A DNA stretch of 64,000 bases from Ostrinia nubilalis (Eukaryota > Arthropoda > Insecta > Lepidoptera > Crambidae): positions 4,765,001 through 4,829,000 of the forward strand of contig NC_087110.1 of assembly GCF_963855985.1 (NCBI RefSeq). The letters are read 5' to 3'. The notes beneath the pieces are model-generated. The model was not told where the DNA came from and ran no database searches. It saw nothing but the letters and a program-made list of their open reading frames with translations. A program made the translations under genes and the position numbers. Position 1 is the stretch's first letter; each line of letters opens with the position of its first letter. Shown one piece after another: positions 55,850 through 64,000 of this stretch.

Positions 55850-55985
55850 ATGACAGTTTAACTTTCCCCCAGGACAAGCTTGACCTTCACTGGTTGGGTT
55901 TTTATTGGTCAAGCTGTAGAATGTAGATCCTGGCTACACAGGAGTTGCAGCGGTGGGAACGAGAGGTGGGAATAGTCCCGTATGT
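55850..55985 (-). repeat. GGGACTATTCCCACC-family repeat
   Basis: gacagtttaactttccccca through ggtgggaatagtcccgta, with a short internal duplication (ctgtagaatgtagatcct). Confidence 0.8.
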
Positions 55986-56119
55986 AGCCTAGTTTGCAAA
56001 ATAAGTGGATTAATGGTAAATCTAAGTTCTAAGTTTATCTTAGTTTTAGTAATTAGTAGTTTCCAATAGCTTAATGTTCATATTTTTAGTAACCTTATTC
56101 TTATACTCGTACAAGCTAT

Positions 56120-56250
56120 ACAATCATCATCATCATCATTTCAGCCACAAGACGTCCATTTCTGAACATAGATCTTCCAATGATTCAAGATTGATTGGTT
56201 GGTAGCGGCCTGCATCCAGCGCCTTCTTGCTACCTTTATGAGGTCAGAAT
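56120..56250 (-). repeat. RTE retrotransposon tail, GATGAT variant
   Basis: catcatcatcatcatttcag, then gacgtccatttctgaacata and ggtagcggcctgcatccagc. Confidence 0.75.
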
Positions 56251-56745
56251 CAAATGGTTAAATTCGTCGTTACAAAAGGTTACCTACGAGTATTTCTATC
56301 TTATTTAACCTTAACTGCGAGAAAGTCTCAAAGAACGTTGTTATAACAAATCCTAAATAACGTCTACAATAAGATTTAGCTTGGAGCTCAGGATTACACA
56401 GATTGTGTTATTCAACGTTTCATCTTAGTTTCATGGAGGGCCGGAAGTTACGCATGTAGCAGGAAATTGCTCGGCAGGACAGGGCTGGATTTGGGAACAT
56501 AGCGAATGGACAAACCCTCTAGTTTATTTACACCTGCTTTTTGAGCGTATCGGGACTAGCGTTGAAAATGACCAAAGCGGCTGAATTTGACTGATCGTCA
56601 TTTACGGTCAAATTGGTCAAAAAAAATCATAAACTGTCAAAAACTGTCAATTTCGGTCAATTTGATTTCAGTAATAGTTTTTAAACCCATATCGACACAT
56701 ATTACTCAATGTACTTACTAGAATGTACGTAGGTAGGTAGGTATA
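56251..56745. other. No gene seen
   Basis: Contains a local cluster of the word ggtcaa/ctgtcaa at 56590-56665 (tttacggtcaaattggtcaa, aaactgtcaatttcggtcaa), with no assigned origin. Confidence 0.35.
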
Positions 56746-57466
56746 GCCTGACCAGGAACATAAAAACCCTGGCATAGAGGCGCGTCAATTGCATTTGATA
56801 GAGCAACACTGAGTACAGTCGTACCTGTGTTAAATTAATAGGCTAACTTTATGTATCAGGATTCAGGATTACGGGCTAATTTGATATTTCATAAATTAAC
56901 GGAAAAATATTATTATGTAAATTAAATGAAACTATCAATCGAGCTAGTAGGATTTATTTTATTATTCATCAATAATCAAATTCAGAACTTGAATATTCAA
57001 CTGCAATGTCTGCTCATGAACGCTTCAAACTCGGTACTTCTTTCCCAATTCCATAAAATTCAACACTTAGAAAGTGACAAAAAACTTAAAATAGGTGGTT
57101 GAAACAAACCACAGCTAATTTTCATAGTGGACTGTACTATACGATAAACATGTCAGTCAATTTGACAACCTTTGTCGGAAACATTATTCAATGAAAATAT
57201 TGTCCGAACCCTTAGTATTTCTCTTCGACAAATACTTTAACACATTGTGAACCACTTTTCTTTCACGACTATAAAAATATTTTAGAAATTTAATTCACAA
57301 AATCAATTGCGCACATTTAAAATAAAGTTTGTTTACACTTTGACAGCAATAGACTGACATGCAAGGTGACATGTCAATGAAGTTTTCAGTTACTGTTGCC
57401 ATTAAAAGAAATTAGTACCATTAGTTTTCCGCAACATGGCGAGGGTTTTTATGTTCCTGGTCGGGC
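56746..57466. mobile_element. DNA transposon with GACCAGGAACATAAAAACCC ends
   Basis: gcctgaccaggaacataaaa and accct at the left are mirrored by agggtttttatgttcctggt and cgggc at the right. TA lies at both borders, so it is probably a Tc1/mariner-type non-autonomous element of about 720 bp. No transposase frame. Confidence 0.8.
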
Positions 57467-58569
57467 TATATAATATGTGCCGTCTTTTTTTATTACGCTG
57501 ATTCTGCTCTACACTGATGGCTGGAGCCTATAATAGATCGTCGTATTGTTTGTTTACATACACATACAATGTCACTATTTTATGTAATAATGATTATGTA
57601 AAATCATCAAACTTCTAACGCTCCTAACTCAGTTCAGACTGAGTTTAGAGGTATACATGTAATAGTAAATTTGGTTTATTACACTATTTTGTAACCAAAA
57701 AACAAAGGTTGGTCGATGGCCGAGCGAAAAAAAAAACGCCACTTTCCATACAAAATCTGGCATTGCCATTTAATTTTGAAGCGACGCCGTCGTACGTACA
57801 ACTGTAACAGCCTGAGTACGCATCTGTTTCTCATGCTACTTTGAGCAGTTTTAAACTTAGGTTATTATCATATTTCATGTTTCGTCGGTCGGAAGGACTA
57901 CAGAGGTGCTCTGCGTAGTCATTGTGAACTTTTAAATTGTTTTTTATTTAATACGATGTGAATTTACTTATGTCATTTGCTTTTATAGTGGAAGTTATTT
58001 TAAAAATAATTCAATATATTGTCAAATCATAGAGCGATTGCAACTTGTAGCTAAGTAATACCTAGCTAAGTCTTCCACGTGAAAATGTTTAAAACTAATT
58101 TAAATCATTTATTTATAATTAAATCATTAAATATCATTATAATTATGATTAAATCAATCTAATCGTATCTATTGGATAATAAAACACTTACTTAAAATTA
58201 CTTGTTTTAAGGGGCCATAGAAGAAAAAACGTAGTAGGTTTTAAATAAAATAATGTATTTCTAATATTTACATAGTAAATTAACTTATTCAAAAATGAAA
58301 TTCAGAATAATTAAAGTAGCTATTTACAGTAATAAATAATTAAAGAAAACTTGTAAAAACATGGTCAATTCAAGAGTTTTCACATGACTGGTTTCTAAGT
58401 TATTTGTTGGATTTACATGATATTTTAAATCCAAGTTAATAAAATAGCCTCAAACGGGACAAAAGAACCCGCAATCAGTCTTAAACTTTCTACAAAGTTC
58501 AGATCTTTGATGATGATGAAGCCTTTTGACGGCTGATGATGATGATGCCTCAATACTGGTTCTACTTCT
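57467..58569. other. Intergenic and 3' flank of gloverin
   Basis: AT-rich, no gene. The poly(A) signal of gloverin was not clearly located. Between 58490 and 58555 are gatgatgatga repeats close to the stop codon. Confidence 0.3.
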
Positions 58570-61111
58570 TCACCAGCGGTAGTTGTATGAAGCCCTGCCG
58601 CCGTAGTCCTTCATGCCTCCCATGCGGCTGTAGGTGCCTTCCAGGCCGAAGTCTCCGTTCTTGCCTACGGGCCAGCGACCGCCGCCGGCTGCGGTCCACT
58701 GTGGAAACCATAATAGTAAGTTAAAAGTCATAAAAGTGCTTTTACTAGCACTAACTACTAACCCTACCACTGCTTCGGGACAATAAATGGGCAGTAGAAG
58801 ATGTAGCGCTAAACTTAGTCACCTCTTCGTGGTTTGATGTTGATGGCCTTTTGGAAAATGTGATAGTGAAATAAATTAATATGATCTAAAGCTGTATTTG
58901 TGGTCTGGTAAGACCACTTGTATCCCGTCCTAGACACAGAGGTCCTGGATTCCCAGGGCATTTTTTTCTGCTCAATTTGTTTGGTGGTAGGACTTGTTCT
59001 TAGTAAGCCTGGCTAACTATCATCACCATTTATCAAAGTCTGTCGCCATGACAATAATATTTACAGTGTTATGTTTCGGCTGTTAGAGGTAAGATAGCCA
59101 GTTCTTCAATGGTTGAGGATTCCAGGAGAAACTTGCTTTCACCGTCGGCTTGACATCAGGTGAGATGCAGGCCAAAGATATCAGCGTTGCAGTTGAATGT
59201 ACCTACTCGTAAGTTGACTGGTAACAGTTACAATAATCAATCTATACTAATATTATAAATGCGAAAGTAACTCTGTCTGTCTGTCTGTCTCTCTTTCACG
59301 CCTAAACCACTGAACCGATTTTGATGAAATTTGGCATAGAGATAGTTTGAGTCCCGGGAAAGGAAATAGGATAGTTTTTATCCCGGTTTTTGAAACAGGG
59401 ACGCGCGCGATAAAGTTTTTCTGTGACAGACAAGATTCCACGCGGGCGAAGCCGCAGGCGGAAAGCTAGTGTTCTAAGATGTGGTACTAACCGAGGTGGG
59501 TCCATGGACCTGCTTGTTGATGTCGAAGGAGGCCTGCGCGTGGTCGTCGCGCCACTTGAGCGCGCCGCCGAGCGCGCTGGAGTCGCCGTAGGGCCCGAGC
59601 GTGCGCGTGCCGAACGCCTGCGCGTCCATTTTGCCGCGCCCGTCGTTGAAGATGTTGTGCTCGTAGCCCGCTTTGCCCTGGACATAAGGTTCATATTCAC
59701 ACAGATGCTAACTCTTCCTTCGTTCGTTCGTTTCAGCCGAAAGACGTCCACTGCTGGACAAAGGCCTCCCCCAAGGATTTCCACAAAGACCGGTCCTGCG
59801 CCGCTTGCATCCAGGTACTTCCCGCGACCTTCACCAGATCGTCGGTCCACCTAGTGGGAGGCCTGCCCACGCTACGTCTTCCAGCTCGTGGTCGCCACTC
59901 AAGAACTTTCCTGCCCCAGCGGCCATCAGCTCTTCGAGCTATGTGCCCCGCCCACTGCCACTTGATTTTAGCGATTCTGCGGGCTATGTCAGTCACTCTG
60001 GTTCTCCTACGGATCTCCTCATTTCTGCTAACTCTAATCATGAACATTCGTAGGCAGCTTTGCTCGGGACATACGGTTCACTTTAAACTGGTACTTAACT
60101 CATAAAGTAATCATTAACATACAGCCTTCATTCCTCAAAAGAAGATCGGGCTGCGAAAAAGCATTCTGCCAAATTATACGAATCAGGTCTCCCCAACCCG
60201 TCTGACCAGTGTGGAGAGTGCGTGGCCCGAATCCTCAATTTACTTCTGGTTTCCTACAGTGACTGCTACAGCTGATCATGATGATGAAAAATCAGTTATA
60301 AGTTTCAATTTTATTAATACTCTTTCTCTCTTGAAAAGGGATAGCTGAATGAAAGGCATCAAACTAAAGGTAAGGCACAAGAGAGACGAGAAAAGGGACC
60401 AGAAAAGGCGAATACTTACAAATAGCCCAGCGTCGTTGGAGCCAACGGTTCCGAACACTCGTCCGTTGTCCATCTTGTGGGCAGCAGTGAGGTCGCCGGT
60501 CTTGGGGTCGATGCTGACGTCTCTACGGACCCTAGGGAGAGCTACGTAGTGCGGTACTAGATACTCGTCACTATAAAAAATATTAATCAGCATTAATTTG
60601 ATCCCATATTGCTTCAAAAGAATAAGACAAGAAAACAAGCAGTCAAAGTTCATTTTGTAGAATTTCTGAAGTAGTTAAGCTTAATTTATTTAACTCCAAA
60701 AAGCAATAAGAAACAAGATCATGAAGATGACTAACCTGGACAATACGTGTTCACTCGCAGGTTCTGGGATTGCACTGGAATTAAAAAGAAAGGTTAAAAT
60801 AAAAAAAGACAGAGCTACAGAATACAGAAAAAATAACAAAATAAGTTATGGACTTTGACGCCCGTATTCACAAACGATGTTTGCTTAAGTGAAGCAGCAA
60901 ATCGAACGCACAGCGTTGAATAGAGCTCTGATTGGTTCGTGTGTCACCCTGTGCGTCCACGAGCACTGTGAGGCCTCATAGTAATGTTTGTGAATACGGG
61001 CGCTAGTCGTATTATGGTAAGTTACCTGAATATACTGGTATCATCATCCTGGATGAAGTACTCCTGAGCAGCAGCCACCATCAGGCAAGCGGCGAATACG
61101 ATAAGTTTCAT
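58570..61111 (-). CDS. Gloverin antibacterial precursor, five coding exons
   Basis: Coding exons are 61026-61111, 60736-60774, 60420-60570, 59492-59677 and 58570-58698 (86, 39, 151, 186 and 129 bases; 196 residues), with consistent phases and GT-AG borders. The protein begins MKLIVFAACLMVAAAQ, a signal peptide. A propeptide follows, ending in the furin-type site RVRR, then the mature glycine-rich part: NGRVFGTVGSNDAGLFGKAG, YEHNIFNDGRGK, FGTRTLGPYGDSS, and a C-terminus ending SYNYRW. Gloverins are lepidopteran haemolymph peptides that disturb the outer membrane of Gram-negative bacteria. It differs from usual short gloverins in a somewhat longer prosegment with a 39-base mini-exon. All introns except the second carry or adjoin mobile elements. 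No frame damage is seen. Confidence 0.88.
58893..59190 (+). repeat. tRNA-derived SINE in gloverin intron 4, copy 2
   Basis: tttgtggtctggtaagacca and a diverged B box ggtcctggattcccag form the head. The body (cctggctaactatcatcacc, tctgtcgccatgacaataat) aligns with 3780-4000. Confidence 0.7.
59240..59470 (+). mobile_element. LEP1-like Helitron in gloverin intron 4
   Basis: atctatactaatattataaa, (tctg)n, aaaccactgaaccgattttg, then cgcgggcgaagccgcaggcg and ctagtg at the end. It stops about 20 bp before exon 4, close to the splice donor. Confidence 0.8.
59715..60055 (-). repeat. RTE-clade retrotransposon C-terminus in gloverin intron 3
   Basis: The minus strand has an intact frame: VSRNEEIRRRTRVTDIARRI, then KWQWAGHIARRADGRWGRKV, then SVGRPPTRWTDDLVKVAG and WKSLGEAFVQQWTSFG. 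It lies in the same orientation as gloverin and is the least decayed copy in the window, so it is probably young. Only the last ~100 residues of the reverse transcriptase protein are present; it cannot transpose by itself. Confidence 0.85.
60185..60295 (+). repeat. RTE-like 3' tail in gloverin intron 3
   Basis: ccccaacccgtctgaccagt, gtgcgtggcccgaatcct and a gatgatg end. A different RTE tail subtype, short and diverged. Confidence 0.45.
60859..61002. mobile_element. MITE, CGCCCGTATTCACAAAC family, copy 3, in gloverin intron 1
   Basis: Inverted ends cgcccgtattcacaaacgat and aatgtttgtgaatacgggcg. It ends about 24 bp from the exon 1 donor. Confidence 0.85.
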
Positions 61112-61117
61112 TTTTAT

Positions 61118-61681
61118 CTACAATAAAGAAATTATTAATTAATTCAAGCTATTACTTGAAAAGGATAAAATATTGTTTATGATTATTACTGATTTTATTA
61201 TAATTTGATTAATCACGAATGAGGTAGGAACGAAAGCTTATCAAACTAAACACTATTTTCAGTCGTTTGTAAAATGCAACGATAACAATGAGTGTCCATT
61301 TTTTGGAATGCCTTAGGGAGCGTTATTAGGACCAATGTTATTAATAATCAAAACACTATGTATGATAAGTTTGGCTAATGTAAAACTGTAAAATAGCTCA
61401 GAAATATATTTACACGTTATTATTCTCTGATATTCGCCTTACTATTTATGCATTATAGAATTGAGCATGTTTACTATACATAGAGATGTCGGAGGCACAA
61501 ATTATATGGAAAGAGATAATTTTGTAATTTGAACTATCAATCCGATATCAATATCTTCGGTTCTAATCCCAGGTGTAGCGAAAAAAACCAAAGTTAATCA
61601 CTATTCTGACTCACAATAATTGAAATGAAAAGTGAAACGTTATAAAAACATAAGTGTTTTTTACTACACTTGCGTACATAC
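61118..61681 (-). other. Probable 5' UTR intron of gloverin
   Basis: A good acceptor (ttctttattgtag) ends six bases before the ATG, and a donor (aatcag followed by gtatgt) lies at 61681. The 5' UTR exon would be about 61682-61741. Inferred from splice motifs only. Confidence 0.55.
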
Positions 61682-61740
61682 CTGATTGTTGTGTTGAACA
61701 AAAACTAAAGTTCTTCACTCTCCAACGAGTTGAAATCAAA

Positions 61741-61802
61741 TGATACCAAATCCAGTCTCCTGTATGACTTTATACTATTCCTGGACCCTATCGGGGATTC
61801 CT
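61741..61802 (-). promoter_or_regulatory. Gloverin promoter: TATA box and kappaB site
   Basis: TATAAAG on the minus strand at 61774-61768, with an initiator-like tcattt about 30 bp downstream (61741). About 20 bp upstream of the TATA box, ggggattcct (61793-61802, plus strand) is a perfect GGGRNYYYYY Rel-factor site. A weaker related word, reversed gggaatcac, is near 61922-61930. The layout is that of immune-inducible insect promoters. Confidence 0.65.
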
Positions 61803-62015
61803 TCTTTACCAAAAAGATTAGTGTAAAAGCGATCTTATACACTCCGAAGAAAAGGTCACTGCATATTAGTTCTTATTGCAGGTCCAATAGAGTTGATATT
61901 GTAATGAATATGAGGTAAGTGATTCCCCTAACACGTTCAGTTAAATGATAAGGCGTTTACTCTCGTGAAATTGTTATCAATGTGCTGCTTTAATTATCTT
62001 TATGACTAGAGGTTA
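61803..62015. other. Gloverin upstream region
   Basis: AT-rich; no further recognised element apart from the second kappaB-like word near 61922. Confidence 0.3.
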
Positions 62016-62090
62016 GTGGTCAGAGATTTGGACTTCCTCAAAATAGAAGTTCTGTCTGAGTTCGATTCCCAGGTGGGGCAAAGAAAAAAT
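62016..62090 (+). repeat. tRNA-like SINE head
   Basis: gaggttagtggtcagagatt (A box) and gagttcgattcccaggtggg (B box), followed by an A-rich stretch. The copy is short, without a body shared with 3698-4139. Confidence 0.5.
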
Positions 62091-62845
62091 TACTGAGTGT
62101 AGGTACTTGTTTACAATTTTTTTTTGAGATATCTGGCTTAGATTATAACGATTTAAACTTGTTGATCTGTGAAATTGTCACAACATTTTGTAAACTTTTT
62201 TATGTGCCACCAGTCACCACCGCGCCTTTACTAATCTACTTCCAAAACCTGTTATTAATGATAACGGTATTTTTTACTACAGTTTTATTGACGACTATGA
62301 ATAGTCTGATGTGTATTTAGCTTTTAGCTTTTGCCCGCGGCGTCCAGCAGTGGTTTCGTATTTTACAGTAAGACCAAATCGTGGGCTTCCCCATTTCAAA
62401 ATCGAAGATAATCTGGATACTAACTAGTTAATATCCCGTGTTCTTTCCTATAAGGTACCTATACATATATGCACTTTTTGAATAAATAATTTAAAAGAAA
62501 CACCTGTTTTCATATACATTAAACTCGTTCGTACTGCACGTACTCGTGTAGTTTACATAATTATTTATTCCATTTAGTCATAATTTATTCTGACAGTATG
62601 TAACTCATTCATTTGGCTTAATTTAAATTAAATAAATATTTAATGCAAACGTACACATCATAAATGTTTTGCATACCACAAGGGGAATATCACACGGTGG
62701 GCTCACTTAGTTTTAACGATAGAATGTCTCTCTCTAATGCCGCCGCTGTCAAACTCTATAGAAAAACAAGTGCGCCCGACACTTCTCCGCTCGATCCATT
62801 TCCACCGAAGCGGAGAGGAGTGGAGATGTGCAAATATGCAATAAT
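62091..62845. other. No gene seen
   Basis: A Helitron-like end fragment (agcttttgcccgcggcgtcc) is at 62329-62350. Otherwise AT-rich. Confidence 0.35.
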
Positions 62846-62980
62846 GGACCGACGACCTCATAAAGGATGCAGGATGATGCTGGATGCAGGCCGCTACCAA
62901 CCATCCGGCATTTGTGGAAATCTTTGGGGGAGGCCTAAGTTCAGTAGGGAGTCCTATGGTTGAAATGATGATGATGAATG
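62846..62980 (+). repeat. RTE retrotransposon tail, GATGAT variant
   Basis: aatggaccgacgacctcata, atgcaggccgctaccaacca, and a gaaatgatgatgatga tail, in plus orientation. Confidence 0.8.
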
Positions 62981-64000
62981 TAATTGCTCTACTATTCATA
63001 CTTCTATTGTGCAAGTTACGAGCAGGAAAACGAAAGAGGCTTATCAAAATGTATTAAAGTCAGCGTTTCCAGGAATATGGGAAGCGACGCAAAGTTTGAC
63101 GCAGGATTCCCCTGGGAAGTTAGTTGTTAAAACTAATAATAGGTCCCTAGGCTCCATTAATATTAATTTACCATAGGTAAAGCAATTTCATAATAGGTAC
63201 TATTAAAGTTTTGCATAAAGAATTTGATCCTATGAGTGATCGCGCCGGCGATGGCGATTTGCACGTGTTGGTGTGGTTGAAGCATTAGTCATCCACATAT
63301 CTGTATTTCTGATGATATTAAACTAAAAAAAAAATCCATCTAAAGAAAGCATGAAAATCTGAATGTAATGAGAATGGATTCCCAATCCGATGCACACATA
63401 AAAAAGTATGAATAGGACAGATAGGAGATAACCCCTACCTTCCCTCCAAGGTTTTACCTCCCCTCTTCAAAATTTTTACAACAAAGTTCATCTACCAAGC
63501 TATTCTAAGCCATTAGGCCTTTCAGGGTCCTCTATATCTGGGATCAGATGCGTGCCATGAAAAACTTTTATCGCGCCATTTTATCGATTTTACATGATAA
63601 GCCCATACGTTTGTCGTCTAAAATCATCGAAAAGATTTTATTACGGCGTGGATCTTTTGGCCAATACAGGACTCCCCTTATTAGAAAAAGTTAGACTCTG
63701 ATTGCTACTAACTACATAATTATCTGGTTTAAATAGACATTGTTCAGGGAATTTAGACGAACAATAAAAGATTTGGATTTTAGAATATTAGGTTTATAGA
63801 TTTACCAAGTTTGAATATAAATACAATGCAATCAAGTTAATAGTTCGGGAGGCGAAAGAGGTCTGTCGTTGGAGTGCGAATTTGACAGCTCGGCGCGGGA
63901 GCGCCCACGTTACGCGCTGTGATTGGTCCATAGATCAGCAGCGACATTATGGCGTAGACATCTTGCCGGCCCTTGGAAGCTCTAGCTAAATAGAGCTTTC
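62981..64000. other. No gene seen to window end
   Basis: AT-rich except for a more GC-rich patch at 63850-63960. No domain-bearing frame or known repeat. Confidence 0.3.

Noticed and set aside
59423..59854. 143-residue plus-strand frame across gloverin exon 4
   Set aside because: It is a shadow of the GC-rich gloverin exon and the neighbouring RTE tail on the minus strand.

Overview
The window looks like nuclear DNA of a moth or butterfly. The evidence is intron-containing genes with GT-AG splice sites, an AT-rich background, a gloverin gene (a family known only from Lepidoptera), paired attacin-type genes, and many repeats typical of Lepidoptera: RTE-clade non-LTR retrotransposon tails, LEP1-like Helitrons, tRNA-derived SINEs and several MITE families. 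The species cannot be fixed from the sequence. The repeat content resembles noctuid moths, but that is an impression only.

Three host genes can be assembled, all encoding secreted antibacterial immune peptides. Two attacin-type genes lie head to head: one on the minus strand (30671-32778) and one on the plus strand (34497-36208). Each has three exons of exactly 206, 201 and 208 coding bases and encodes 204 residues. They are separated by about 1.7 kb holding two near-identical promoters, each with a TATA box directly downstream of an inverted GGGAATG pair. About 22 kb further on, a five-exon gloverin gene (58570-61111, minus strand, 196 residues) keeps the RVRR processing site. It is preceded by a 5' UTR intron, a TATA box and a perfect kappaB-type site. 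The three genes probably act together as Toll/Imd-induced haemolymph effectors against bacteria; this is inferred from family knowledge and promoter motifs.

Layout: 1-2000 is a palindromic Tc1-like element. 2000-18300 is repeat-rich DNA with SINEs, MITEs, RTE tails and Helitron-like pieces and no confident gene. 18666-21970 is a very large foldback element with 1.1 kb inverted arms around a decayed retrotransposon RNase H and C-terminal region. 22000-30500 is more repeats. 30500-36350 is the attacin pair, with duplicated splice-acceptor/exon starts inside its introns. 36448-37635 is a transposon with an 8-bp target duplication, AT-rich arms and a GC-rich core. 41330-43560 is a nested array of Helitron-like and tRNA-like units. 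43600-48200 is largely featureless. 48200-58500 is MITEs, RTE/LINE pieces and an inverted segmental duplication. 58500-61800 is gloverin, whose introns hold at least five transposon copies. 61900-64000 has little apart from a SINE-like head and an RTE fragment.

Most long open frames here are accidental or lie in transposon remnants. Coordinates of diffuse repeats are by eye and may be off by some tens of bases.
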